Positions 40,003 through 47,298 of a stretch of DNA of 64,000 nt are shown here, in pieces. Below the pieces are notes generated by a model. The model did no database searches, was not told where the DNA came from, and worked only from the letters and a program-made list of their open reading frames with translations. This DNA comes from Seohaeicola sp024304985. GTDB lineage: Bacteria; Pseudomonadota; Alphaproteobacteria; Rhodobacterales; Rhodobacteraceae. Both the position numbers and the translations under genes were made by a program. Every line of letters begins with the position of its first letter. Position 1 is the stretch's first letter. Where the stretch lies: assembly GCF_028802875.1 (NCBI RefSeq), contig NZ_JARAMP010000001.1, positions 1 to 64,000 on the forward strand, written 5' to 3'.

Positions 40003-41013
40003 TCAGTTCTTGGGGCGCAGGTCCATGCCCAAGCCCTGCCCCACGAATTCGGTCGTGAAGCTGGCTTTCCAGTCGATCGTATCCGGCACGACCCCGGCGG
40101 TGACCATCTTGGTGAAGAAGTCCTCGACCTTTTCTTCGGTCATCACGCCGATGCCTTTTTCCAGCGAGTCGCCCGAGTCGACGATGCCCTGCTCGATCAT
40201 CTTGGCGATGGCGAAGTCGATCTTGTCCTGCGTCATTTCAGGGTTGGCCTGCTTGATGAGTTCGTTGGCCGCGGCGTTGTCGCCGTAGAGGTAATTATAC
40301 CAGCCCAGAATCGAGCCTTCGACGAAGCATTTGACGGCTTCGGGGTTGGATTCGAGGAAGGGCTTCATCACCTCGACCGTGGTGGCATAGGTGGAATAGC
40401 CCGCATCCGCGATGAGAAAGACATTGGGGACGAAACCGGCCTGCTTTTCGATGGCATAGGGTTCAGAGGACAAAAAGCCCTGCATGCCCATCCGCTTGTC
40501 CGCCAGGAAAGGTGCCGGGTTGAACGTATAGGGCTGCCGCTGTTCGGCGGTGAAGCCGTATTCCGCGATCATCCACTGGTAATAGGAGGCATAGCCCTGA
40601 TCGCCGATCAGCAGGGTCAGGTCTTTCAGCTCTTCCCATGTGTCGGCCTCGCCGGGATGGGCGATGATGACCTGCGGGTGTTTCTGGAAGGTCGCCATGA
40701 CGGAAACGATGGGAATGTTCTCGGCCACGGCGGTGAAGGCTTGCAGCATGTCGCCGCCCATGTGGAACTGCATCCGGTCGGCCATCAGCAGGGCGCGGTT
40801 GTTCACCTGCGGGCCACCGGGCACGATCTCGACCTCCAGACCACAGGCGGCATAGGTGCCATCGGCCACGGATTGGTAGAAGCCGCCATGTTCCGCCTGG
40901 GCCAGCCAGTTGGTGCCGAACACCACCTTCTGCTGCGCGGCGGCGGGCATGGCGACGGCGGTCAGCGCCACCGCAGTGACGGTTGCAGCAATTCGATTCC
41001 CTGTCAGTTTCAT
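40003..41013 (-). CDS. NMT1/THI5-type periplasmic binding protein
   Basis: A 336-aa binding protein of the NMT1/THI5/SsuA-like family. It has a signal peptide (MKLTGNRIAATVTAVALTAV, cut after AAA-QQ). The mature start KVVFGTNWLAQAEHGGFYQS is typical of the group that includes pyrimidine-precursor (ThiY) binding proteins. ATG 41013 is used; GGGGAG lies seven bases upstream. The frame extends further upstream, but that part reads through a structured leader. First gene of the importer-amidohydrolase operon. It is divergent from the FAD oxidase operon. Confidence 0.88.
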   Translation of the reverse strand: MKLTGNRIAATVTAVALTAVAMPAAAQQKVVFGTNWLAQAEHGGFYQSVADGTYAACGLEVEIVPGGPQVNNRALLMADRMQFHMGGDMLQAFTAVAENIPIVSVMATFQKHPQVIIAHPGEADTWEELKDLTLLIGDQGYASYYQWMIAEYGFTAEQRQPYTFNPAPFLADKRMGMQGFLSSEPYAIEKQAGFVPNVFLIADAGYSTYATTVEVMKPFLESNPEAVKCFVEGSILGWYNYLYGDNAAANELIKQANPEMTQDKIDFAIAKMIEQGIVDSGDSLEKGIGVMTEEKVEDFFTKMVTAGVVPDTIDWKASFTTEFVGQGLGMDLRPKN

Positions 41014-41099
41014 TGAGCGACTCCCCGTTGGGTCTGGTTTCTGCCCCATTCCTAGGGCTGCGCTTTGCAAGGCAGGAAGCAACACCGGCGGGAATCGCT
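41014..41099 (-). promoter_or_regulatory. Structured leader of the importer operon, candidate riboswitch
   Basis: In the transcript, AGCGAUUCCC (template 41099-41090) can pair with GGGAGUCGCU (41025-41016). This is a 10-bp helix with one G-U pair that includes the ribosome site of the binding-protein gene. Inside, CUGCC (41075-41071) and GGCAG (41045-41041) form a second helix, followed by AAACC. Closing the outer helix would block translation. The words CCUGCC and GGCAGAA(A)CC recur in the divergent leader. Pairings were found by eye and not folded computationally. Confidence 0.5.
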
Positions 41100-41144
41100 T
41101 CGGCCCGCGCGCACATGGGGAATTATTGTGCAGACGCAGCATTC

Positions 41145-41173
41145 CCTGCCGCTAAATTGAGCGAAGCGGCAGG
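41145..41173 (+). repeat. Strong hairpin at the head of the FAD oxidase leader
   Basis: CCTGCCGCT (41145-41153) and AGCGGCAGG (41165-41173) make a perfect 9-bp stem with an 11-base loop. It is followed by a smaller stem CCGCG/CGCGG (41178-41194). No T run follows, so it is not a standard terminator. Confidence 0.55.
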
Positions 41174-41194
41174 ACAACCGCGGAAATCACGCGG

Positions 41195-41260
41195 CTGCAT
41201 GTCCCTGCCATATGCCACGTCCGCAGGCAGGGTGGCAGAACCTGTGGGACCGACATGCAG
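41195..41260 (+). promoter_or_regulatory. Structured leader of the FAD oxidase operon, candidate riboswitch
   Basis: CTGCATGTC (41195-41203) and GACATGCAG (41252-41260) form a perfect 9-bp closing helix. Within it, CTGCCA (41205-41210) pairs with TGGCAG (41233-41238), or alternatively TGCCAC (41213-41218) with GTGGCA (41232-41237). An asymmetric internal loop AACCTGTGGGACC remains on the 3' side. The arrangement and the words CCTGCC and GGCAGAACC mirror the leader on the other strand. It ends 25 bases before the start codon of the gene. Confidence 0.5.
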
Positions 41261-41285
41261 ACCCAGCCCTTTGAAAGGCCATCCC

Positions 41286-42692
41286 ATGACACCCAATGTG
41301 CAAGCCGCGCGCGATGCGCTGGCCCATCTTGAAATCGACGAGAATCCCGCAGCGTTGAAATCCAAAAGCCGGGATTTCTTTTGGTATTCGCCGGTTCTCA
41401 AGACCCGGCTGGATCATCTGGTGGGTGATTTTGTCGTGGCCCCCCGGAACGAGGCCGAGGTGATCGAGGTTCTCAAGACATGCTACGCCCATGACGTGCC
41501 GGTAACGACGCGAGGGGCGGGGACGGGCAATTACGGGCAGGCGATGCCGCTGGCGGGGGGGTGTATCCTGCATATGAAGAACATGACCGCCGTGAAAGAG
41601 GTGCATCCCGGCCGCGTCATCGTGGAGCCGGGTTGCCTGTTGAAGGATGTGGATGCGGCGACTCAGGCCCATTCCGGGCAGGAGTTGCGGATGTTCTCAA
41701 GCACATGGGCGACGGCGACGATCGGCGGGTTTGTTGCGGGCGGATCGGGTGGCGTTGGGTCTGTGACATGGGGCAGTTTGCGTGATCTGGGCAATATCAT
41801 CCGCCTGCGTGTGGTGACGATGGAGGCAGAGCCCCGCGTGCTGGAGTTCCGGGGCGAGGAATTGGCGCGCGTCAGCCATGCTTACGGCACCAACGGGATC
41901 ATCACCGAGTTGGAGATGCCGCTTGCCCCCGCCTATGACTGGACCGGGCTGTTCGTGGCCTTTGATACGTTCGAGGATGCGGCGGTCTATGCCGAGGAGA
42001 TCGCCAATCAGGACGGGATTCTGCTGAAGCTGGTGACGGTGTTCGAGGCCCCGATCCCGCAAGCGTATTTCCAGCGGGTGAAGCCCCATATCGGCGAAGG
42101 GCAGCATATGGTGGGGCTGATGGTGGCGCCGCATGCGATGGACGGGTTCAACACCTTCACCGCGCGGCGGCCCAAGGCGCAGGTGATCTACCGGTCGGAC
42201 GCTGACACATGGGAGCGCGGGCCAGGCGCTGTGTTCGAATATGGCTGGAACCATACCACGCTGCGCGCGCTGAAGGTGGACCCGTCGATTACTTACTTGC
42301 AGGTGCGCTATGGATACCCGGACCATCAGGCCAAGGTGGCGGCGATCCGCAAGGCCTTGGGCAAGGATGGCGAGGTGATGCAGCATCTGGAAGTGCTGCG
42401 CGAGAATGGCAAGGTGATGTTCGCGGGGCTGAGTCTGGTGAAGTTCACCACAGAGGCACGGCTGGACGAGATCGTGAAGATTCACGAGGATCTGGGCTGC
42501 ATGATCTTTAACCCGCATCGCTATACGCTGGAGGAAGGTGGGCGGCAGACCGTGGATGACCGGCAACTGACCTTCAAGCGCGAGGCCGATCCCAAGGGGC
42601 TGCTCAATCCTGGCAAGATGATCGCCTGGGATGATCCTGACTGGAAATTCGAGGGCGTCTATCACTATCCCCGGATGCGGGCGGCGGAATGA
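41286..42692 (+). CDS. FAD-binding (PCMH/FAD_binding_4) oxidoreductase
   Basis: A 468-aa flavoprotein of the glycolate oxidase/D-lactate dehydrogenase fold. The FAD site is VTTRGAGTGNYGQAMPLAGG and STWATATIGGFVAGGSGGVG; the C-terminal end DPKGLLNPGKM is usual. ATG 41286 has AAAGG nearby. It begins an operon with two flavodoxin-fold reductases, an Fe(II) oxygenase and a creatininase-like enzyme, each joined by short overlaps. It probably oxidises a hydroxyl or ring carbon of the molecule taken up by the divergent importer. The substrate cannot be named. Confidence 0.85.
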   Translation: MTPNVQAARDALAHLEIDENPAALKSKSRDFFWYSPVLKTRLDHLVGDFVVAPRNEAEVIEVLKTCYAHDVPVTTRGAGTGNYGQAMPLAGGCILHMKNMTAVKEVHPGRVIVEPGCLLKDVDAATQAHSGQELRMFSSTWATATIGGFVAGGSGGVGSVTWGSLRDLGNIIRLRVVTMEAEPRVLEFRGEELARVSHAYGTNGIITELEMPLAPAYDWTGLFVAFDTFEDAAVYAEEIANQDGILLKLVTVFEAPIPQAYFQRVKPHIGEGQHMVGLMVAPHAMDGFNTFTARRPKAQVIYRSDADTWERGPGAVFEYGWNHTTLRALKVDPSITYLQVRYGYPDHQAKVAAIRKALGKDGEVMQHLEVLRENGKVMFAGLSLVKFTTEARLDEIVKIHEDLGCMIFNPHRYTLEEGGRQTVDDRQLTFKREADPKGLLNPGKMIAWDDPDWKFEGVYHYPRMRAAE

Positions 42693-43270
42693 CCCGCGCG
42701 CTGGTCGTCTTTGCCCATCCCTGCGCTGAAAGTTTTTCGGCCAGTCTGCATGGCACGGTCGTGCAAACCCTGACCGCGCGGGGGTGGGAGGTCGATGATT
42801 GCGACCTTTACGCCGAGGGGTTCAACCCGGTTCTGTCAGAGGAGGAACGGCGCGGCTATCACGAGGTGGGACCCAATATCGCGCCGGTGGCGGATTATGT
42901 TCAACGCGTGCGGGCGGCTGAGGCTTTGGTGCTGGTCTTTCCGGTCTGGAATTTCGGATATCCGGCGATCCTGAAGGGGTTCTTTGACCGGGTGTTCCTG
43001 CCCGGCGTGTCCTTTCGGCTGGAGGATGGCAAGGTGCGTCCGAACCTGACGCATATCCGCAAACTGGCAGCGGTGACCACCTATGGCGGGACGCGGATGC
43101 GGGCGCTGCTGGCGGGTGATCCGCCGCGCCATGTGGTCAAGCGGGCGGTCTGGCATGTGACGCGGCCCGATACCCTGCGATATCTGGCGCTATACGACAT
43201 GAACCGGGCCACGGACGCGCAGCGCCGCGCGTTTCAGGGCCGGGTAGAACAGGAAATGAAGGTGTTCTGA
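42689..43270 (+). CDS. NAD(P)H-dependent flavodoxin-fold oxidoreductase (first copy)
   Basis: A 193-aa protein of the NQO/KefF/MdaB family. The FMN loop is VVFAHPCAESFSASLHG, then VFPVWNFGYPAILKGFFDRVF and LAAVTTYGG. It overlaps the FAD oxidase gene by four bases and abuts a related second copy. It may supply reduced flavin or reduce a quinone-like intermediate. Confidence 0.85.
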   Translation: MTRALVVFAHPCAESFSASLHGTVVQTLTARGWEVDDCDLYAEGFNPVLSEEERRGYHEVGPNIAPVADYVQRVRAAEALVLVFPVWNFGYPAILKGFFDRVFLPGVSFRLEDGKVRPNLTHIRKLAAVTTYGGTRMRALLAGDPPRHVVKRAVWHVTRPDTLRYLALYDMNRATDAQRRAFQGRVEQEMKVF

Positions 43271-43900
43271 ATGCGTGCGCTGGTTGTCTATTGCCATCCT
43301 GATCCCGGTAGTTTTACCGCCGCCGTCCGCGATCTGATCTGCGCGCGGCTGACGGAGGCCGGGGCGGATCTGCGGGTGCTGGACCTTTATGCGCGCGGGT
43401 TTGACGGCGCGCTGAGCCGGGATGAATGGCGCGGCTATCTGGACAGCCCCGCCAACCGCTTGCCAGTGGCCGAGGATGTCGCTGCGCTGGAATGGTGCGA
43501 TACGCTGATCTTTGTCTATCCCACATGGTGGTATGGCCTGCCGGCTGTCCTCAAAGGGTGGCTTGACCGGGTGATGCTGCCGGATGTGGCGTTTCTGATG
43601 CCCGACGGTGTGAACAAGACGATCCGCCCCGGTCTGACCCATGTCACGCGGTTGGGCGTGTTCACCACCTGCGGGGCCAGCCGTTGGCTGACCTTTCTGG
43701 TGGGGGCACCCGGCAAGCGGACGTTGCTGCGCGGGGTCCGTCTTCTTTGCGCGCGGGGATGCCGCACGGCCTTTGCGGCGCATTACCTGATGGACAGTTC
43801 GACGCCTGAAAGCCGGACGGCGCATCTGGCACGCGTCGGGCGCGCGATTGATCGGCTGGTCGGCAACAGATCCAGCCAGAGACAGGAAAGCCGGGCATGA
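43271..43900 (+). CDS. NAD(P)H-dependent flavodoxin-fold oxidoreductase (second copy)
   Basis: A 209-aa homologue of the preceding protein. It shares ALVVYCHPDPGSFTAAV, FVYPTWWYGLPAVLKGWLDRV and LGVFTTCGASRW. It starts on the base after the first copy's stop, so the pair arose by tandem duplication and has diverged clearly in sequence. Two such enzymes may form a heterodimer or act on successive intermediates. It overlaps the oxygenase gene downstream by four bases. Confidence 0.85.
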   Translation: MRALVVYCHPDPGSFTAAVRDLICARLTEAGADLRVLDLYARGFDGALSRDEWRGYLDSPANRLPVAEDVAALEWCDTLIFVYPTWWYGLPAVLKGWLDRVMLPDVAFLMPDGVNKTIRPGLTHVTRLGVFTTCGASRWLTFLVGAPGKRTLLRGVRLLCARGCRTAFAAHYLMDSSTPESRTAHLARVGRAIDRLVGNRSSQRQESRA

Positions 43901-44829
43901 GCGGGATTCCCATCCTTGATTGGCGGCAGTACCGGCAGGACAGCACGCGGCCGGGCTTTGTCGCAGAGCTTGGGCTGGCCTGCCGCGAGACGGGATTCTT
44001 CCTGTTGATCGGGCATGGATTGGCGGAATCATTGTTGGAGGAGGTGTTCCGCCTGTCGGCGGCCTTCTTCGCGCTGCCCGATGGCGAGAAGGCGGCTTTG
44101 TCCATCCGGACCAATCCGCACAACCGGGGTTGGGTGATGATGGGTGCGGAGCGGCTGGACGAGGATTCGGGCCAGATCGACCGGAAAGAGGCGTTCAATA
44201 TCGGACTCGAGATGACGGCGGACGATCCCCGCCTGTTGCGCGGCGAGGCGTTTCGCGGCGTGAACCTCTGGCCTGATCTGCCGGGGTTCCGCGGCACGAT
44301 GCTGACCTATTTCGACGCGGTCTGGTCGCTGGGGGTCGGGTTGATGCGGGCTGTCGCCAGTGATCTGAAACTGCATCCGCAGTTCTTCGATCTGGATTTC
44401 GACTCGCCGATGGCGACGCTGCGTTTGCTGCACTACCCCGCTGCGCGTGGAGACAGTGCCGAGATCGGCGCGGGCGCGCATACGGATTACGGCGCGCTGA
44501 CATTGCTGGCCACGGATGGCACAGCCGGGTTGCAGGTGCAGGGCAAGGATGGCGGCTGGCGGGACGTGCCGCATGTGCCCGGGGCCTTGATCGTGAATAT
44601 CGGCGACTGCCTGATGCGCTGGAGCAATGACCTTTATGCCTCGACCCCGCATCGGGTGTTGCCACCGCCACGTGCGCGGCGGTCGGTTGCCTTCTTTCTG
44701 GACCCGAACCCCGACAGCATGATCGCCGCCCTGCCCGGAACCGGCATCCCGCGCCATGCCCCGATCCTTGCCGCCGACTATCTGCGCGCGCGGTTGGATG
44801 CCACCCACAAACCCGAAGGCCAAACATGA
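43897..44829 (+). CDS. Isopenicillin-N-synthase-like Fe(II)/2-oxoglutarate oxygenase
   Basis: A 310-aa double-stranded beta-helix oxygenase. Iron ligands are His195 and Asp197 (GAHTDYGALTLL) and His252 (STPHRV); the 2-oxoglutarate-binding Arg261 and Ser263 follow (RRSVAFFLDP). Such enzymes hydroxylate or desaturate small molecules. In this operon it probably acts on the same compound as the FAD oxidase and creatininase-like enzyme. It overlaps both neighbours by four bases, which supports tight co-expression. Confidence 0.88.
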   Translation: MSGIPILDWRQYRQDSTRPGFVAELGLACRETGFFLLIGHGLAESLLEEVFRLSAAFFALPDGEKAALSIRTNPHNRGWVMMGAERLDEDSGQIDRKEAFNIGLEMTADDPRLLRGEAFRGVNLWPDLPGFRGTMLTYFDAVWSLGVGLMRAVASDLKLHPQFFDLDFDSPMATLRLLHYPAARGDSAEIGAGAHTDYGALTLLATDGTAGLQVQGKDGGWRDVPHVPGALIVNIGDCLMRWSNDLYASTPHRVLPPPRARRSVAFFLDPNPDSMIAALPGTGIPRHAPILAADYLRARLDATHKPEGQT

Positions 44830-45626
44830 GACGACTGGACTGGGCGCAATACCGCGCCCCCGAATTCGCTTTGATCGATCCGATGGAGACGATCGCCATT
44901 CTGCCCACGGCCGCCGTGGAACAGCATGGGCCGCATCTGCCCGTGGGTGTGGACATGATGATCGCCGAGGGGATGCTGGCCGAATTACGGCGGCAATGCC
45001 CGGATGATCTGGATATCCGGATCCTGCCTGTGCAGGCGGTGGGCAAGTCGAACGAGCATCTGCACGCGGCGGGCACCCTGACCTTGTCGGCACAGACGGC
45101 GCTGGCGGCATGGGTCGAGGTCGGCCTGTCGGTCGCCCGCGCCGGAGTGCGCAAGATCGTGATCGTCAACAGCCATGGCGGCAATCTGGATCTGGTGTCG
45201 ATCCTGTCGCGCGAATTGCGGGTGCGCGCCGGGATGATGGCGGTCAAATGCCAGTGGAGTTCCTTTGGACAACCGGAGGGGATGTATCCACCGCGTGAAT
45301 TGAGCTTTGGCATCCATGGCGGCGATGTTGAAACGTCGATCATGCTGGCGCTCCATCCCGAACTGGTGGACATGGGTGCGGCGCGGGATTTCACCTCGAC
45401 AGCAGAGGGGGCCGACATTCCGCCGGTCGGGCCAATCTCGCTGGCCTGGATTTCCGCCGATCTGAACCTGGCGGGCACTGTAGGCAATGCCGCAATCGCC
45501 ACCGCCGCGAAAGGACAGGCAACGATCCAGCATCAGGTCACGGGTCTGATCGGGTTGCTGCGGTCGCTGAAATCGCTGCCGCTGGAAGGCTACGCTCCCG
45601 TACCGGAATCGGGACAGTTTCCCTAA
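44826..45626 (+). CDS. Creatininase-family amidohydrolase
   Basis: A 266-aa member of the creatininase/MftE/FAPy-hydrolase family. Metal-site parts are LPTAAVEQHGPHLPVGVDMM (Glu, His, Asp), IVNSHGGN and IHGGDVETS. Members open cyclic amides such as creatinine or formamidopyrimidines. A ring-opening step on a heterocycle would fit with the deaminase-like enzyme and importer on the other strand. True creatininase activity is not implied. It is the last gene of the operon. Confidence 0.87.
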   Translation: MRRLDWAQYRAPEFALIDPMETIAILPTAAVEQHGPHLPVGVDMMIAEGMLAELRRQCPDDLDIRILPVQAVGKSNEHLHAAGTLTLSAQTALAAWVEVGLSVARAGVRKIVIVNSHGGNLDLVSILSRELRVRAGMMAVKCQWSSFGQPEGMYPPRELSFGIHGGDVETSIMLALHPELVDMGAARDFTSTAEGADIPPVGPISLAWISADLNLAGTVGNAAIATAAKGQATIQHQVTGLIGLLRSLKSLPLEGYAPVPESGQFP

Positions 45627-45719
45627 TTCGCCTCATGAGTGTATTGCTTTTGCGCTGCTCTCTTGTAGTCCCCCTCACGGTCAGCCACTATGTCAAAATT
45701 GTGGTGCCCGGAGGGGACG

Positions 45720-46385
45720 ATGAATTTAAGTCGGCAATTTCCGCAACTTGCGAAAGCAGATTTCTTCGAGGACATGTCCTCAGCAGATATTTCGCAGTTT
45801 ATTGACGCCTGTGAGTTGCGCACCGTACCCAGCGGTACGGTTGTGCTGGAACAGGGAAAGCTTGTCACGGGCATGATCCTGATTGCCCATGGTTGTATCG
45901 AGGTTTCGCTGATGAATTGCGAGGGTCATGTCGCGATCATCCATCATGCCCGCGAGGGCGAAACCCTGGGTGAGATCGAAGCCATCTCCTGCGAACCGTG
46001 TCTGGCCAGCTGCACATCCGTGGGTCCGGCCACGGTGCTGCATTGTCCGGTGTCACTGCTGGCAGAGTCTCTGACCAATCCTCTGGTGCGGCGGAATGTG
46101 ATGCGAATCACGCAAAGCCGACTGCTGCGGGATAATCATCGGAAATACATGGATCAGAATTACCCGCTTGACCGGCGGGTCTGTGCTTATCTGCTGCGGC
46201 TTGCGGATCGGAACAATCGCGTGCCGCAAAGTCAGGGCTATATTGCCAATCTGGCGAATTGCTCGCGGCAGTCGATCAATCGCGCGCTTGCCGTTCTGCG
46301 CGAAGATGGGCTGATCTCGGTCGAGAAGGGGAAGATCCGGTTGCAGGATCGGGACGGGCTGGAGCGCCGGCTGGCCGGTCAGTAG
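45720..46385 (+). CDS. Crp/Fnr-family transcription regulator
   Basis: A 221-aa protein with an N-terminal cyclic-nucleotide-binding-like barrel (VPSGTVVLEQGKLVTGMILIAHG, GETLGEIEAI) and a C-terminal helix-turn-helix (YIANLANCSRQSINRALAVL). The ATG at 45720 is chosen because GGAGGGG lies just before it; an in-frame ATG at 45690 lacks a site. It has no N-terminal Fe-S cysteine cluster of the FNR type. The cAMP-contact residues are also not clear, so its signal is unknown. It follows the creatininase gene by 93 bases and may act on that operon. Confidence 0.85.
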   Translation: MNLSRQFPQLAKADFFEDMSSADISQFIDACELRTVPSGTVVLEQGKLVTGMILIAHGCIEVSLMNCEGHVAIIHHAREGETLGEIEAISCEPCLASCTSVGPATVLHCPVSLLAESLTNPLVRRNVMRITQSRLLRDNHRKYMDQNYPLDRRVCAYLLRLADRNNRVPQSQGYIANLANCSRQSINRALAVLREDGLISVEKGKIRLQDRDGLERRLAGQ

Positions 46386-46392
46386 AGCGGCG

Positions 46393-47283
46393 TCAGTTCA
46401 GCAGCGGGATCACATCCACGGCCTGGCGGCTGCTTTGCCCACCGGCCACGCGCAGCATCCCCTTGACCGGAGAGACATCGGCATAGTCGCGACCATGGGC
46501 CACCTCGATATGATCAGCGCCGGCGCGGCAATCATTGGTCGGATCGAACTCGATCCAGCCGGCTTGCGGGCCGCACCAGGCCCTGACCCAGGCATGCATC
46601 GCGTCGGCCCCTTCCAGACGGGGACGACCGGGTGGCGGTCGGGTTCTGAGGAAACCGCTGACATAGCCTGCGGGAATTCCCAGACTGCGCAGCGCGCCGA
46701 TCATGATATGGGACATGTCCTGACAGACACCGCGGCGCTTTTCAAAAGCTTCGGCCATGGGCGTGTCCACCGTGGTGGCCTTGGAATCAAATCGGATATG
46801 ACCGTGAAGGGCAGAGCCTATCGCCGTAATCGCGTCGCATGTGTCGGGGGATGGGGGCAGGCTTGCGACGATGTCACGTGCAAAGCTGGCGATCTGCGGC
46901 AGATGCGGCACCCGCGCTGAGGGCGCGATGAAGTGCAGTGGCGAGTCCGCGCCAAGATCGCGGCATTGGGCCAGCAGCGTTGGCATGTCGGCCAAATCGG
47001 CGGAGGCGCCGGTCTGCGGCGCAGGGTCAAACCGTTCGATCCGGGCCTTGAGTGTCAGATCGACATGGTCATGGGCGCCGCGCAGGGCGAATTCGACGGT
47101 AGGGTTGCCGAAGAAGTCCGTCCATGTTCGCCGCTCTGCCGGGCGGGGCGCGATGTCCACAAGGGACGCGATCACGCGCTGACGGCCCGGCACTTCCAGC
47201 GGCATGATCCGCAGCAATTGCCGCCCGCCTGCTGCGGCACCGGTATAGTCGTAGTGAATGTTCAGGGTGATGTCATAGATCAC
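46393..47283 (-). CDS. Transglutaminase-like cysteine protease-fold protein
   Basis: A 296-aa protein with a bacterial transglutaminase N-terminal beta domain and the papain-like triad. Cys is in EKRRGVCQDMSHIM, His in AMHAWVRAW and Asp in IEFDPTND. It stands 15 bases downstream of the ATP-grasp/alpha-E gene on the same strand. The set transglutaminase + ATP-grasp/alpha-E + large transglutaminase-DUF2126 protein is a recurrent bacterial module predicted to make or cut amide bonds in peptides. It is cytoplasmic, as no signal peptide is seen. Confidence 0.87.
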   Translation of the reverse strand: MIYDITLNIHYDYTGAAAGGRQLLRIMPLEVPGRQRVIASLVDIAPRPAERRTWTDFFGNPTVEFALRGAHDHVDLTLKARIERFDPAPQTGASADLADMPTLLAQCRDLGADSPLHFIAPSARVPHLPQIASFARDIVASLPPSPDTCDAITAIGSALHGHIRFDSKATTVDTPMAEAFEKRRGVCQDMSHIMIGALRSLGIPAGYVSGFLRTRPPPGRPRLEGADAMHAWVRAWCGPQAGWIEFDPTNDCRAGADHIEVAHGRDYADVSPVKGMLRVAGGQSSRQAVDVIPLLN

Positions 47284-47298
47284 GGATCATCCCCCAGA

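Noticed and set aside
41014..41285. Possible TPP (thiamine) riboswitch, because the binding protein is THI5-like
   Set aside because: The conserved TPP segments (CUGAGA and the ACCUGAUCUGG-like box) were not found on either strand of the spacer.
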